DNA from: Pseudaestuariivita atlantica
Lineage (GTDB): Bacteria; Pseudomonadota; Alphaproteobacteria; Rhodobacterales; Rhodobacteraceae
Direction: 5' to 3'
Length of the DNA stretch: 64,000 nucleotides
NCBI RefSeq assembly: GCF_001205715.1
Contig: NZ_AQQZ01000006.1
Location: 1 to 64,000 of the forward strand
The position numbers were made by a program, and so were the translations under genes. Under the pieces are notes generated by a model. That model saw nothing but the letters and a program-made list of their open reading frames with translations. It ran no database searches and was not told where the DNA came from. Every line of letters begins with the position of its first letter. Position 1 is the first letter of the stretch. Below, one piece after another: positions 33,072-43,384 of the stretch.

Positions 33072-36000
33072 CAGCTGCACCCGCTCGTGGCGCCGCAGGT
33101 GTTGCACTTCATGCAGGTGCCGTTGCGCACCAGCGTGTAGTTGCCGCAATCGCCGCACGGGTCACCTTCGTACCCCTGCATCTTGGCCTTGGTGCGCGCA
33201 TCCATGCCCGTGGCCGTGGCGATCGCCCCGGTCGAGGTCGAGGTTTCCGGCACGATGGTCTGCAACGTGGCGACGGGATCGCCTCCGCCCGCTTCCATCG
33301 CCACGGCCTGCCCCTGCCCGCCTTGCAGCACCACCAGTTCCTGCGGTGCCCGGCCGCGCAGGTACCCAGACGAGGCCACCTGCTTCAGCACTTCCAGCGG
33401 ATCGGACGCCTTGGTGCCCGCCAGTTCGCGGATGTTCGACACGCCCTCTTCCTCGCCACGGCCCAGCTCGTCGAAATGGGTGCCGTCGGGCTGGACGTGC
33501 GCCAGGTCGGTTCGGTCGAGGTACGACACGGCCAGTTCGCGGAAGATGTAGTCGAGGATCGAGGTCGCGTTCTTGATCGTCTCGTTGCCCTGCACCATTC
33601 CCGCCGGTTCGAACCGGGTGAAGGTGAAGGCGTCCACGAATTCCTCCAGCGGCACACCGTATTGCAGGCCGACCGACACCGCGATGGCGAAGTTGTTCAT
33701 CATCGCCCGGAACCCGGCACCTTCCTTGTGCATGTCGATGAAGATCTCGCCCAGCTGGCCGTCTTCGTACTCGCCCGTCCGCAAATAGACCTTGTGCCCG
33801 CCCACGATCGCCTTCTGGGTATAACCCCGGCGGCGTTCCGGCATCTTGTCGCGGTTGCGCTTGATGACTTCCTTGACGACCACCTTCTCGACGATCTTCT
33901 CGGCGATGACCTGCGCCTTCTCCATCGTGCCGCCGGTTTCGAGGATTTCGGCGGCTTCGTCGTCGTCCTCCACCAGCGCGGCCGCCAGCGGCTGCGACAG
34001 TTTCGATCCGTCACGGTAGAGCGCGTTGGCCTTCACCCCCAGCTTGTGGCTGAGCTCGTACGCCGCCTGGCAATCCGCGATGGTCGCGTCGTTCGGCATG
34101 TTGATCGTTTTCGAGATCGCGCCCGAGATGAACGATTGCGCCGCGGCCATCATGGTGATGTGGCTGTTGACCGACAGGAACCGCTTGCCCTTCTTGCCGC
34201 ACGGGTTGGCGCAGTCGAAGATCGGCAGGTGCTCTTCCTTCAGGTGCGGAGCCCCTTCCAGCGTCATGGTCCCGCAGACATGGTCGTTCGCCGCCTCGAT
34301 ATCCTGCCGCGAGAAGCCCAGGTGCTTGAGCAGGTCAAAGGTCGGGTCATTCAGCGTTGCAGCCGGGATGCCCAGCGTGCCGGTGCAGAACTCCTCGCCC
34401 AGCGTCCACTGGTTGAACACGAACCGGATGTCGAAGGCCGAGGCGAGCGCCTGTTCCACCTTGTCCAGTTCCGCCTGCCCGAACCCGTGGCCAACCAGCG
34501 CGGTGTGGTTGATCCCCGGCGCATTGCCGAGCGACCCGTGACCCACGGCATAGCTGACGATCTCTTCGATCTGCGCGCTGCCATAGCCCAGCTTTTCCAG
34601 CGCCGTCGGGACCGAGCGGTTGATGATCTTGAAGTAGCCGCCACCGGCCAGCTTCTTGAACTTCACCAGCGCGAAGTCCGGCTCGATCCCCGTCGTGTCA
34701 CAATCCATGACGAGGCCAATGGTGCCGGTGGGCGCGATCACGCTGGTTTGCGCGTTGCGGTAACCGTGCGCCTCGCCCAGCTTCAGCGCCTCGTCCCACG
34801 CGCCGGTGGCGAGCTTCACGAGGTCCTTGTCGGGGCAGTTCGCGTGGTCGAGCGGGACGGGTTTCACCGCCAGCTTCTCGTACCCCTCGGTTGCGCCGTA
34901 GGCCGCGTTGCGGTGGTTGCGGATGACCTTGAGCATGTGCGCCTTGTTGCGCTCGTAGCCCGAGAAGGCGCCGAGTTCGCCGGCGATTTCTGCCGAGGTG
35001 GCGTAGGCCACGCCGGTCATGATTGCCGTCAGCGCACCACAGAGCGCCCGGCCCTCGTCACTGTCATACGAGTAGCCCATGTTCATCAGCAGCCCGCCGA
35101 TATTGGCATACCCAAGGCCCAGCGTGCGGAAATCGTAGCTGAGTTGCGCGATTTCCTTCGACGGGAACTGCGCCATCATCACCGAGATTTCCAGCGTCAG
35201 CGTCCAGAGCCGCGTGGCGTGCATGTAATCCTCGGCCTGGAACTTGCCGTCCTTCAGGAAGGTCAGCAGGTTCATCGAGGCGAGGTTGCACGCCGTGTCG
35301 TCGAGGAACATGTATTCCGAGCACGGGTTCGAACCGCGGATTTCGCCATCTTCGGGGCAGGTGTGCCATGCGTTCACGGTGTCGTGGTACTGGATGCCCG
35401 GATCGGCGCAGGCCCATGCGGCGTGGCCGATGTCTTCCCAAAGCGCACGCGCCTTGATCGTCTTGGCCACCTTGCCGTCGGTGCGGCGGATCAGTTCCCA
35501 GTCACCATCGGTCTCAACCGCCTTCAAGAAGGCATCCGTGACGCGGACCGAGTTGTTCGAGTTCTGGCCCGAGACGGAGGCATAGGCCTCGCTGTCCCAA
35601 TCGGTGTCATAGGTCGGAAACTCGATCGAGGCATATCCCTGCCGCGCATAATCCAGCACGCGCTTGATGTATGTCTCGGGGATCGCGTTGCGCTTGGCCG
35701 CTTTAACAGCGTCCTTCAAGCTGTTGTTCTTGCTGGTATCCGTGGCGTCTGTCGCATCTCCGTCCCAGCTGCGGATCGCGGCAAAGATGGCGTTGAGCTT
35801 TTGCTCGTGCATCTTCGAACCGGCGACGATGGACGCAACCTTCTGCTCTTCGCGGACCTTCCAGTTGATGAAGTCCTCGATATCGGGGTGATCCGCGTCG
35901 CAGATCACCATCTTCGCGGCGCGGCGCGTGGTGCCGCCCGACTTGATGGCGCCCGCGGCGCGGTCCCCGATCTTGAGGAAGCCCATCAGGCCCGACGAAC

Positions 36001-36727
36001 GTCCGCCGCCCGACAGGGCCTCCCCTTCGGCACGGAGGCTGGAGAAGTTCGTGCCCGTGCCTGAACCGTATTTGAACAGGCGCGCCTCGCGCACCCACAG
36101 GTCCATGATGCCGCCATCGTTCACCAGGTCATCCGAGACCGACTGGATGAAGCAGGCATGCGGCTGCGGATGCTCGTAGGAGGATTTCGACTTGGTCAGC
36201 TTGCCGGTCTTGTAATCGACATAGTGGTGGCCCTGCGCCGGCCCGTCGATGCCGTAGGCCCAGTGCAGGCCGGTGTTGAACCATTGCGGCGAGTTCGGCG
36301 CGGCGCGCTGGGTCGCCAGCATGTGGCGCATCTCATCGTAATAGGCGCGCGCGTCTTCCTCGGTCGTGAAATAGCCGCCCTTCCAGCCCCAGTAGGCCCA
36401 TGCGCCTGCAAGCCGGTCGAACACCTGCTTGGCCGAGGTTTCGCCCGTCTTTTCAGTACCTTCCTCGGCCGGGACAGACCGCCACAGGAATTCGGGCACG
36501 CCCTTTTCCTTGACCTTTTTCAGCGCGACCGGAACGCCTGCCTTGCGGAAGTATTTCTGCGCGATCACGTCGGACGCGACCTGGCTCCAGCTTTGCGGCA
36601 CCTCGACATCGTCAAGTTTGAACACGATGGTCCCGTCGGGGTTGCGAATTTCAGACGACGTGCGCGTGAACTCGATGGCGGCGTAAGCGTCCTGCCCGGC
36701 GGTCGTGAATGTCCGTTCGATCTTCAT
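33071..36727 (-). CDS. nrdJ: Ribonucleotide reductase class II, adenosylcobalamin-dependent
   Basis: This 1218-residue protein is the long B12-dependent ribonucleotide reductase of alphaproteobacteria, which makes deoxyribonucleotides for DNA synthesis without needing oxygen. Landmarks are [20 protein letters not shown], the substrate-site segment [31 protein letters not shown] and the cysteine-rich zinc-binding tail ([20 protein letters not shown]). A good NrdR-like box lies upstream. The downstream small gene is coupled by ATGA. No class I or III reductase genes are in the window. Confidence 0.97.
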   Translation of the reverse strand: MKIERTFTTAGQDAYAAIEFTRTSSEIRNPDGTIVFKLDDVEVPQSWSQVASDVIAQKYFRKAGVPVALKKVKEKGVPEFLWRSVPAEEGTEKTGETSAKQVFDRLAGAWAYWGWKGGYFTTEEDARAYYDEMRHMLATQRAAPNSPQWFNTGLHWAYGIDGPAQGHHYVDYKTGKLTKSKSSYEHPQPHACFIQSVSDDLVNDGGIMDLWVREARLFKYGSGTGTNFSSLRAEGEALSGGGRSSGLMGFLKIGDRAAGAIKSGGTTRRAAKMVICDADHPDIEDFINWKVREEQKVASIVAGSKMHEQKLNAIFAAIRSWDGDATDATDTSKNNSLKDAVKAAKRNAIPETYIKRVLDYARQGYASIEFPTYDTDWDSEAYASVSGQNSNNSVRVTDAFLKAVETDGDWELIRRTDGKVAKTIKARALWEDIGHAAWACADPGIQYHDTVNAWHTCPEDGEIRGSNPCSEYMFLDDTACNLASMNLLTFLKDGKFQAEDYMHATRLWTLTLEISVMMAQFPSKEIAQLSYDFRTLGLGYANIGGLLMNMGYSYDSDEGRALCGALTAIMTGVAYATSAEIAGELGAFSGYERNKAHMLKVIRNHRNAAYGATEGYEKLAVKPVPLDHANCPDKDLVKLATGAWDEALKLGEAHGYRNAQTSVIAPTGTIGLVMDCDTTGIEPDFALVKFKKLAGGGYFKIINRSVPTALEKLGYGSAQIEEIVSYAVGHGSLGNAPGINHTALVGHGFGQAELDKVEQALASAFDIRFVFNQWTLGEEFCTGTLGIPAATLNDPTFDLLKHLGFSRQDIEAANDHVCGTMTLEGAPHLKEEHLPIFDCANPCGKKGKRFLSVNSHITMMAAAQSFISGAISKTINMPNDATIADCQAAYELSHKLGVKANALYRDGSKLSQPLAAALVEDDDEAAEILETGGTMEKAQVIAEKIVEKVVVKEVIKRNRDKMPERRRGYTQKAIVGGHKVYLRTGEYEDGQLGEIFIDMHKEGAGFRAMMNNFAIAVSVGLQYGVPLEEFVDAFTFTRFEPAGMVQGNETIKNATSILDYIFRELAVSYLDRTDLAHVQPDGTHFDELGRGEEEGVSNIRELAGTKASDPLEVLKQVASSGYLRGRAPQELVVLQGGQGQAVAMEAGGGDPVATLQTIVPETSTSTGAIATATGMDARTKAKMQGYEGDPCGDCGNYTLVRNGTCMKCNTCGATSGCS

Positions 36728-37228
36728 GGCTGCCTCTCAACCTTCCCTATCATGCGGAGCTTGACGTCTGTGCGTCCTGCGCCCCTTTTCATCCCCACAA
36801 CCAGGTTCCAACCGTCGGCAAAACACCTGCCACCGGGCCAGATGCGCCTGGCCGGACTACATGGTCGGGATCCTGTCTTTCAAACCGGCCTGCCACAATA
36901 TTTAGTGTTCGTTGAACCGGCCCACGCAAGGTGACGTATCGGCGCCCAGACGGTCAACGAAAATCTCGACAAATTTCCGACAAAAATTGCTTGCAATGCT
37001 CTGTTGCGGACGCACCAAGAATTGCCCACCGATTCATACCCAGCGCCGCGAGCCGTATTTTTCCAGTAAAAGAGGCGATTTGCGCCGCGTCCTTCGCATT
37101 TGCTCACAACTTGGCAGGCGGTCAGTCGCGCGGTCGAAAAGTCGCTCAAACACAACATCTAGCGGTGGAAACCGGCGCACGACCACACGGGGTAGTGTGT
37201 CATCCAGCCGCAGATTGCGCAGAATCGG
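36728..37228 (-). promoter_or_regulatory. nrdJ upstream region (501 bases, no gene seen)
   Basis: The gap between nrdJ and the glycosyltransferase has no convincing ORF in any frame. It contains a good NrdR-like box at 36893-36908 and a weaker match at 37150-37165 (12 of 16). I looked for the B12-riboswitch core motifs, which would suit a cobalamin enzyme, and did not find them. The nrdJ promoter is expected here, with a leader of about 150 bases or more. Confidence 0.5.
36893..36908. promoter_or_regulatory. nrdR box: NrdR-like operator box
   Basis: CCACAATATTTAGTGT matches the NrdR consensus ACACWATATATWGTGT at 14 of 16 positions. NrdR represses ribonucleotide reductase genes when dATP is high. 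The box is 166 bases upstream of the nrdJ start and overlaps a possible -10 (TAAATA on the minus strand). Confidence 0.7.
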
Positions 37229-38176
37229 TCACAGGCGACCCATCAGCGCGGCCAGCCCAAGCACCACAAGATCGACCCGTCCCTGCCGGTAGAGATCCAG
37301 GTCGCGGAAGGCGCGCAGGCGTTCAGGCGCCGGTTTCGAGCGCAGGTCCATGAACGCCTCCAGCACCGCGCGATGTCCGGGCGTCAGCCGATGCGCCGAG
37401 GCGTGAAGCGCCCGCCCGTTGCGCGCGGTCCAGTCGCCCATCTCCCCACCCAGAACCTGCCGCACCCGCAACAGCGTCGCGCCCAGCCCCTTGTTCGTCC
37501 CGAACAGGTTGCCGCCGTGCTGGCGGTACAGCAGCGTCGGCGTCTCGTCCCGCACCACCCGCGCGCCTGCGCCCGCAAACAGCTGGTAGAGCCACCAGTC
37601 ATGCGTGACCGGCCCGCCCGCTGCCAGCGCCTCCTGCGCGGCGTCGCGGGCCAGTTGCCACCCCGCGCGGTTCATCAGCATCGTGTTGCCGCCCGCGATC
37701 GACTGCACCAGCGCGTTCCGGAAACCGGGCGGCCGGGTAAACAGCGGCGAGCGGCGCTGGCCCGAAAGGTCCGCCTCCACGATCCACGTGGCGCTGCCGT
37801 AAAGCGCCGGACCCGTCACACCGCGCAGCGCCTTGATACCGTGCGACAGCCGGTCGGACAGCCAGACATCGTCCTGATCGCTGAGCGCCACCCAGTCCGG
37901 ATCGCCCTCGACCCCCGCAAGCATCGTCAGGAAGTTCGCCGCCGGTCCCTGCCCCGGTCCGTCGATCAGCCGCACGTCGTGGTGGGGATGCGCCGCCGCG
38001 AAGGCGCGCACCATGTCCGGCCCCGCGTCCCGCGACCCGTCATCGCCCACGGTCAGGTCCCACACGTCGTGATCCTGCGCGGCAAAGCTCTGCAACTGGT
38101 CGTCGAGAAATTGCGCGCCGTCATAAAGCGCCATCAGGATGCGCACGCGCCCGGTATCGGCCCCGTCAGCCGTCAA
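37229..38176 (-). CDS. Family 2 glycosyltransferase (rhamnosyltransferase-like)
   Basis: This protein of up to 315 residues has the GT-A fold of family 2: ILMALYDGAQFLDDQLQSF, then DLTVGDDGSRD and the metal-binding LSDQDDVWLSDRL. It should add a sugar to a polysaccharide or O-antigen precursor at the cytoplasmic face of the membrane. The frame begins at a TTG (38176) overlapping the aminotransferase stop; GTG at 38146 or ATG at 38134 are alternative starts. Co-transcription with the DegT aminotransferase points to surface glycan synthesis. Confidence 0.85.
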   Translation of the reverse strand: MTADGADTGRVRILMALYDGAQFLDDQLQSFAAQDHDVWDLTVGDDGSRDAGPDMVRAFAAAHPHHDVRLIDGPGQGPAANFLTMLAGVEGDPDWVALSDQDDVWLSDRLSHGIKALRGVTGPALYGSATWIVEADLSGQRRSPLFTRPPGFRNALVQSIAGGNTMLMNRAGWQLARDAAQEALAAGGPVTHDWWLYQLFAGAGARVVRDETPTLLYRQHGGNLFGTNKGLGATLLRVRQVLGGEMGDWTARNGRALHASAHRLTPGHRAVLEAFMDLRSKPAPERLRAFRDLDLYRQGRVDLVVLGLAALMGRL

Positions 38177-39293
38177 AGCTCAGAAGCCCGTCACAGACCT
38201 GCGCGATCTGCGCCTCGGTCAGGTCGGCATAGATCGGCAGGGAAAGGCAGCCCTCCGCGAACCGCTCCGCCCCCGGCAGGTCCCAGCGGCGATCGCCCCA
38301 TGCCTCCATCTGCCAAAGCGGCGGGTAATGCACCGAGCATTGCACGCCATGGTTCTTCAGATGCTCCATCAGCGCCGCGCGCGGCGTGTCGCGCAGGACG
38401 AAAAGGTGCTGGTTGCCCCTCTCGGACCCGTCAAGCGTGTGCATCCCGGCCTGCGCCAGCACCTCGCGGTAGCGGCCTGCGATCCCGGCAAGGCGCGCGA
38501 GCGTGGTGTCGAGCCGGCCCAGTTGCGACAGCCCGACCGCGCCCTGGATGTTGGTGGGGTTGCACTTGTGGCCCATGATCGGCAGCGCATAGGCCCAGTC
38601 GGTTTTCAGGGACCGGTACCTGTCCCCCACCGGCTTGTTGACCCCGTGCAGCCGGGCAGAGCGGCACCACGCGGCGAGGTCGGCATCGTCGGTTAGGATC
38701 ATCCCGCCCTCGGTCGCGTTCACCACCTTGGTCGGGTAGAACGACCAGATGGAGGCGAGCGTCGACAGGCTGCCCACCGCGCGCCCGTCGGCATAGCTCG
38801 CACCCGTCGCGTGGGCGCAATCCTCGATCACCACGTGCCCGTGCTCTTCGGCAAAGCGGATGAGCCGGTCCATCCCGTCAAGCGGGATGCCGCCGTACCC
38901 AAGCGGCGCAAGGATGGTGGGCGCGGTGCCTGCCGCTTCGATCAGGGCATCGACGGGCGTGGATCCGGTGGCCGGGTCGGTATCGGCGAAGGTCACATCA
39001 AACCCGGCATGCGCCGCCTGGAAGGACGGGCCTGCAAAGGTCATCGCCGGGAACACCGCGCGCGCGCCTTCGTCCCAGCCACCCGGACCCCGCAGGTAGC
39101 GCAGGACCAGCATGTGCCCGTTGGTGCAGGAGTTCACCATCACCGCATGCGCCCGCCCGTGCCGCGCGGCAAAGGCCTCTTCGAACGCCGCGACATGGGT
39201 ACCCATGGTGGTGAACCGCGTGTCCATCACCGCGACCGCCGCGTCGCGGTCGGCATCGGTGAAATGCGGCAGGTGGAAGGGCACGGTGGACAT
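38166..39293 (-). CDS. DegT/DnrJ/EryC1-type sugar aminotransferase
   Basis: This 375-residue PLP enzyme starts at the ATG at 39293. It shows the nucleotide-sugar aminotransferase pattern VMVNSCTNGHMLVLR, the PLP-contact VVIEDCAHATGASY and the catalytic lysine in SFYPTKVVNATEGGM, with the C-terminal CSVHYPPLW. It transfers an amino group to a keto-sugar nucleotide, making an amino sugar for glycans. It overlaps the glycosyltransferase gene by about 11 bases. Confidence 0.9.
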   Translation of the reverse strand: MSTVPFHLPHFTDADRDAAVAVMDTRFTTMGTHVAAFEEAFAARHGRAHAVMVNSCTNGHMLVLRYLRGPGGWDEGARAVFPAMTFAGPSFQAAHAGFDVTFADTDPATGSTPVDALIEAAGTAPTILAPLGYGGIPLDGMDRLIRFAEEHGHVVIEDCAHATGASYADGRAVGSLSTLASIWSFYPTKVVNATEGGMILTDDADLAAWCRSARLHGVNKPVGDRYRSLKTDWAYALPIMGHKCNPTNIQGAVGLSQLGRLDTTLARLAGIAGRYREVLAQAGMHTLDGSERGNQHLFVLRDTPRAALMEHLKNHGVQCSVHYPPLWQMEAWGDRRWDLPGAERFAEGCLSLPIYADLTEAQIAQVCDGLLSFDG

Positions 39294-39377
39294 GCCCGAT
39301 ACCTGCCCGGTCAGCGGCCCGCACGCAAGCCGGTCGTGCCTTGCGCGCCTCATCGGTCGATTTTCGGGGGAAACCGG

Positions 39378-39454
39378 TGGTCGGAGCGGCGAGATTCGAA
39401 CTCACGACCCCCTGTACCCAAAACAGGTGCGCTACCAGACTGCGCCACGCTCCG
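39378..39454 (-). tRNA. tRNA-Pro (anticodon UGG)
   Basis: The 77-base gene folds as a cloverleaf. The acceptor stem CGGAGCG pairs with CGCTCCG, followed by A and a genome-encoded CCA. The anticodon stem CCTGT/ACAGG has the loop TTTGGGT, giving anticodon TGG at 39418-39420, and the T-loop contains GTTCGAATC. It reads proline CCN codons. Confidence 0.97.
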
Positions 39455-39512
39455 TCACCGAGGTCGGGCTATAATGCCTGCCGCGGGGATTGGGAAGGCC
39501 GGATCGACCGGT

Positions 39513-39980
39513 TCAGCACGCCCAGGCGGCGGTCTCTTGCCCGATCATGGGGTGCCGCAACTCGCTGCCGGGGACGATCCCGATCCGTTCGGCCAGACCG
39601 CCATTGATTTCAAGCACGTACTGGATGCCGTCGCCGCCATCGATATGGGTCAGGTCCAGCGGGATCGCGTTGGAATGGACCCGCTGCACGACGCCCCGTG
39701 CGTCGGCAAAGATCATGTCGAGCGGGATCAGCGTGTTCTTCATCCAGAACACCGCCCGGCGCGGCGCGGGATAAATGAAGAGCATGCCGGCAGACATCGC
39801 CATCGCCTCGCGGTTCATCAATCCGACGGATCGCGATGTCGGTGTGTCGGCCAGTTCGACGTTGAACGCCGCCTCGCCCCAGTCCCCGCGCAATTCGACG
39901 CGGTCGGGCGCGCATTCGGCAGAGGCGACCCCGGCCCAGACAAGCAGCCCGATCAGGACTGCGACAAAGCGGCTTCCCAT
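39513..39980 (-). CDS. DUF192 family exported protein
   Basis: This 155-residue protein starts at the ATG at 39980 with a signal peptide (VAVLIGLLVWAGVASA). The DUF192 core follows: FNVELADTPTSRSVGLMNRE, GMLFIYPAPRRAVFWMKNTL and PLDMIFADARG. The family is widespread and its activity is not established. It overlaps the 3' end of the cold-shock gene by about 28 bases, so the two are co-transcribed. Confidence 0.88.
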   Translation of the reverse strand: MGSRFVAVLIGLLVWAGVASAECAPDRVELRGDWGEAAFNVELADTPTSRSVGLMNREAMAMSAGMLFIYPAPRRAVFWMKNTLIPLDMIFADARGVVQRVHSNAIPLDLTHIDGGDGIQYVLEINGGLAERIGIVPGSELRHPMIGQETAAWAC

Positions 39981-40495
39981 GCGGTGACCTCGGTTGCCAT
40001 GCGGCCTCTCTTGCCGTCGATGACCCGGATACCAAGCGCCTCGCCCGGTTGTAAATCGGCAAGGCCCGACCGCCGCAACACTTCCACGTGAATGAACACG
40101 TCTTCCGAGCGCCCGAACACGTTGGCAAAGCCAAAGCCCTTGGCCTTGTCGAACCACTTGACCCTGGCGGGTTCCAGCGGGGCCGAGCGCATGACCTCGG
40201 GATCGACGTCGTCGAAGTCCGCCAGCGGCGCCGCCTGCGCCCCTTCCGGCGGATTTATGGCGTGCACCACAAGCGCCTGCATGCCGCGCGTCGTCTGCTG
40301 CACCGTCACTTCGATGCCCGCGCCATCCGCGACCGAGCTTTGCCCGAAATTGCGTAATACGTTGGCGTGAAGGAGGATATCCGGCCCACCCGAATCCGAT
40401 AACACGAACCCGAATCCTTTAACCGGATCAAACCACTTCACGGTGCCGTTAACGCGCTGCCCATCCGCTTGCACGTCGTACTTGTCTTCAGTCAT
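39953..40495 (-). CDS. Double cold-shock-domain protein
   Basis: This 180-residue protein starts at the ATG at 40495 (GAGG ribosome-binding site 8 bases upstream). It has two cold-shock domains, each with the RNP motifs: VKWFDPVKGFGFVLSD with ILLHANVL, and VKWFDKAKGFGFANVFG with VFIHVEVL. Such proteins bind single-stranded RNA or DNA and act as RNA chaperones. The two-domain form is common in alphaproteobacteria. It is followed by the DUF192 gene. Confidence 0.93.
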   Translation of the reverse strand: MTEDKYDVQADGQRVNGTVKWFDPVKGFGFVLSDSGGPDILLHANVLRNFGQSSVADGAGIEVTVQQTTRGMQALVVHAINPPEGAQAAPLADFDDVDPEVMRSAPLEPARVKWFDKAKGFGFANVFGRSEDVFIHVEVLRRSGLADLQPGEALGIRVIDGKRGRMATEVTAWEAALSQS

Positions 40496-40608
40496 GATCG
40501 CCTCACCCTGGCCCCTGTGTGCGCCAGAGGACCGGACTTGGCAAGCGCATAAATTGTACTTTTCGACAAGTCCACTTTGCATAAACGCAATACGCTCAGG
40601 GATTAAGC

Positions 40609-41214
40609 TCATGGATTCAGTCGCGAGACCTCCCACGTCTCGCCCGCCGCCGCGCGCGTCCACCGGAACCGGTCATGCAGGCGAAACGCGCCATCGGCCC
40701 AGAATTCGATCTCGACCGGCGTGATCCGGTAACCGCCCCAGTGCGGGGGCCGGTTGGGCGCGGTTCCATGAGCGGCGGTGACCCGCGCCACCTCGGCCAT
40801 CAGCGCCGCGCGGCTTTCAAGCGGACGGGATTGCGCGCTGGCCCACGCGCCGAGCCGCGACTTGAGCGAGCGCGACGCGTAATACCGGTCCGCCTGCGGC
40901 CCGTCCTCGCGGCTGACCAGCCCGCGCACGCGCACCTGCCGATGCAGGCTTTTCCAATGCAGCACGAAGGCGGCCTTGCCCGCGCCGTCAAGCTCACCCG
41001 CCTTGGCGCTTTCGTAATTGGTGTAGAAGACGAACGCGTCGTCCTCGATCTCCTTCAACAGGACCATGCGGACATTGGGCAGGCCGCCCGAATCCACCGT
41101 CGCCAGCGCGATCGCGTTGGGATCGTTGGGCTCCATCGTTTCCGCCTCGGCCAGCCATCGCCGCGCGATCACGATCGGATCGTCCCCTGCAAATATCCCG
41201 CCCCGGTCCGACAT
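40609..41214 (-). CDS. pdxH: Pyridoxamine 5'-phosphate oxidase
   Basis: This 201-residue FMN enzyme oxidises pyridoxine or pyridoxamine 5'-phosphate to pyridoxal 5'-phosphate. Family stretches are AMALATVD-like ([20 protein letters not shown]), [20 protein letters not shown]-like ([18 protein letters not shown]), [15 protein letters not shown] and the C-terminal DRFRWTR. It is divergent from fabI. Confidence 0.95.
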   Translation of the reverse strand: MSDRGGIFAGDDPIVIARRWLAEAETMEPNDPNAIALATVDSGGLPNVRMVLLKEIEDDAFVFYTNYESAKAGELDGAGKAAFVLHWKSLHRQVRVRGLVSREDGPQADRYYASRSLKSRLGAWASAQSRPLESRAALMAEVARVTAAHGTAPNRPPHWGGYRITPVEIEFWADGAFRLHDRFRWTRAAAGETWEVSRLNP

Positions 41215-41356
41215 GTGCTGCCCCTTCCTGCATTTGTCTGGCTGGCATCTAGCGACCTGACCCGCCCCGGCAAGGGCACGGCCCGCGGGCTTGATGCGTT
41301 GCGATCCTTGGCCTAAAGGTCTGTGAAGTCAAACGACGCGCGGGGGGACAGGCGGG

Positions 41357-42163
41357 ATGTCGCATCAATTGATGGCCGGAAAACGCGGCCTGATCATGGG
41401 CCTGGCCAACGACAAGTCCATCGCCTGGGGCATCGCCCGCGCGCTGGGAGAGGCCGGGGCGGAACTTGCCTTTTCCTACCAGGGCGAGGCGCTGAAAAAG
41501 CGCGTGGCGCCGCTGGCCGAGCAGCTGGGCAGCGACCTTGTCCTGCCCTGCGACGTGAGCGATCCGGCCTCCATCGACGCGCTGTTCGAGACGCTGAAGG
41601 AAAGCTGGGGAAAGCTTGATTTCCTTGTCCACGCCATCGGCTTTTCGGACAAGAACGAGCTGCGCGGGCGTTATGTCGACACCAGCCGCGACAACTTCCT
41701 GATGACCATGGACATCTCGGTCTATTCCTTCACCGCCGTGGTGAACCGGGCCGAGAAGATGATGACCAATGGCGGGTCCTGCCTGACGCTCACCTATTAC
41801 GGGGCCGAACGGGTGATGCCGCATTACAACGTGATGGGCGTCGCCAAGGCGGGGCTGGAAGCGTCGGTGCGCTACCTGGCCGAGGACCTGGGCAAGGACA
41901 ACATCCGCGTCAACGCGATCAGCGCGGGCCCGATCAAGACGCTCGCGGCCTCGGGCATCGGCGATTTCCGCTACATCATGAAGTGGAACGAATACAACTC
42001 GCCGCTGCGCCGCAACGTGACCATCGACGACGTCGGCAATTCGGCGCTCTACCTCTTGTCCGACCTCGGCGCAGGGGTCACCGGGGAGAACCTGCACGTC
42101 GATGCGGGCTATCACGTCGTGGGCATGAAGGCGGTCGACGCGCCCGACATCTCGAAATCATGA
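41357..42163 (+). CDS. fabI: Enoyl-[acyl-carrier-protein] reductase (NADH)
   Basis: This 268-residue protein is FabI, which performs the last reduction in each fatty-acid elongation cycle and is the triclosan target. The cofactor region is GKRGLIMGLANDKSIAWGIA, the active site Y-x6-K is in PHYNVMGVAKAGLEASVRYL and the C-terminal segment is LHVDAGYHVVGM. An in-frame ATGA overlap links it to the next gene. Confidence 0.96.
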   Translation: MSHQLMAGKRGLIMGLANDKSIAWGIARALGEAGAELAFSYQGEALKKRVAPLAEQLGSDLVLPCDVSDPASIDALFETLKESWGKLDFLVHAIGFSDKNELRGRYVDTSRDNFLMTMDISVYSFTAVVNRAEKMMTNGGSCLTLTYYGAERVMPHYNVMGVAKAGLEASVRYLAEDLGKDNIRVNAISAGPIKTLAASGIGDFRYIMKWNEYNSPLRRNVTIDDVGNSALYLLSDLGAGVTGENLHVDAGYHVVGMKAVDAPDISKS

Positions 42164-42711
42164 AGGCGGCGGCGTTTGCGCTTGCCTGCCTCTGCGCGGG
42201 ACCGGCGGCGGCGCTGTGTGACATGGACGGTGCTGGGGCCGCGGGCCTCGCGTCGGGCGACTGGACGGTCATGGTGATCGAATCGATCATTTCCGTGGGC
42301 AATATCAACCACATCGCCGATCCCACCCCGCCACAGACAGCGCAGATCGAAATGGACGCTGAGGGCGCCGGGCGCTTTGCCATGGCCGGGGCCGAGATGC
42401 CGCTGGCACGCCGCGCCCCCGGCACCTTCCATATCGAAGTCCATCCCGAACGCCGCGCCGGTTTCGACGCGGTGCTGGCGCATCTTGAACGCACCGAGGG
42501 CGACCTGCCCTGCCCGCTGGCGGCCTTGCCGCAATACCTTGGCGAGAAGACCGCCGAACAGGGCGCGCGCCGGGCGCTGGCGCTGACCGACCTCGTGCAA
42601 CTGGACGCGGAGACGATGGCTGGCGTGCAATACACGGTGATCCGCGACCCCGACGCGCCGCTGGTGACCGTGCGCACCACCCTGACCCTGACGCGGGAGA
42701 CGGGTGAGTGA
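42160..42711 (+). CDS. Exported protein of unknown function
   Basis: This 183-residue protein begins at the ATG at 42160 overlapping the fabI stop. It has a signal peptide (MKAAAFALACLCAGPAAA, then LCDMDG) and a mature part without a family I recognise. It has few cysteines and no membrane segments, so it is probably periplasmic. It ends in GTGA, overlapping the LysE-family gene start. Co-translation with fabI is probably positional, not functional. Confidence 0.7.
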   Translation: MKAAAFALACLCAGPAAALCDMDGAGAAGLASGDWTVMVIESIISVGNINHIADPTPPQTAQIEMDAEGAGRFAMAGAEMPLARRAPGTFHIEVHPERRAGFDAVLAHLERTEGDLPCPLAALPQYLGEKTAEQGARRALALTDLVQLDAETMAGVQYTVIRDPDAPLVTVRTTLTLTRETGE

Positions 42712-43310
42712 CCTGGGAGCAGCTGATCGCGTTCAACCTCGTTCTGGGCGCGGCGCTGATCAGCCCCGGCGCGGCCTTCCTCGTTGCCGTCAGGACGTCG
42801 GTCAGCGCGGGTCGCGCGGCGGGCATCGCGACGGGGCTTGGGCTGGGCAGCGCGGCGGCCTGCTGGACGCTGGCGGCGCTTCTGGGCCTCAAGGTCGTGT
42901 TCGACCTCTTCCCATGGACCTATGCCGCGCTGAAGATCGCGGGCGCGGTCTACCTGATCTGGCTGGCGGTGCAGACATTGCGGCACGCCAGCGCGCCCCT
43001 CGGGACCGCGCCTGTCCCCCGGCACCGGGCCTTCCTGGCCGGCGCGCTCGTCAACTTCGGAAATCCGAAATCGATGCTGTTTGCCGCCGCCGTGATCGTC
43101 GTCGTCTTTCCGCAGGGCCTTGCGCCGCGCGACATCGCGCTGATCACGCTCAACCACCTCGTGCTGGAGTGGATTTTCTATACGAGCGTGGCACTTGCGC
43201 TGTCCTCGGCCCCCGCCCGTGCGGGATATCTGCGGGCCAAGCCGTGGTTCGACCGGCTGGCGGCCGGGCTGCTGGGTGCGCTGGGTCTGCGGCTGCTGCT
43301 AAACCGATAG
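42708..43310 (+). CDS. LysE-family amino-acid exporter
   Basis: This 200-residue protein starts at a GTG overlapping the previous stop (GTGA). It has about six transmembrane helices and the LysE/RhtB features (SPGAAFLVAVRTSVSAGRAA and LKIAGAVYLIWLAVQTL). Family members export amino acids or related metabolites. The substrate is not predictable. Confidence 0.9.
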   Translation: MTWEQLIAFNLVLGAALISPGAAFLVAVRTSVSAGRAAGIATGLGLGSAAACWTLAALLGLKVVFDLFPWTYAALKIAGAVYLIWLAVQTLRHASAPLGTAPVPRHRAFLAGALVNFGNPKSMLFAAAVIVVVFPQGLAPRDIALITLNHLVLEWIFYTSVALALSSAPARAGYLRAKPWFDRLAAGLLGALGLRLLLNR

Positions 43311-43384
43311 GCGCAGGCCCCCTTTGCAGCGGCGCGATACCGACGTAAGACCAACGTGAGACCGACGCGCCGAAGGAGCCTTCC

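Noticed and set aside
33002-36064. Long plus-strand open frame opposite nrdJ
   Set aside because: It has no recognisable family and is the complement of nrdJ, so it is a GC-driven shadow.
36728-36830. Possible cobalamin riboswitch before nrdJ
   Set aside because: GGGATGAAAAGGGG near 36790 (minus strand) looks a little like the B12-riboswitch start, but the core GCAACTGT-type and AGYCAGGAGACC-type motifs are absent.
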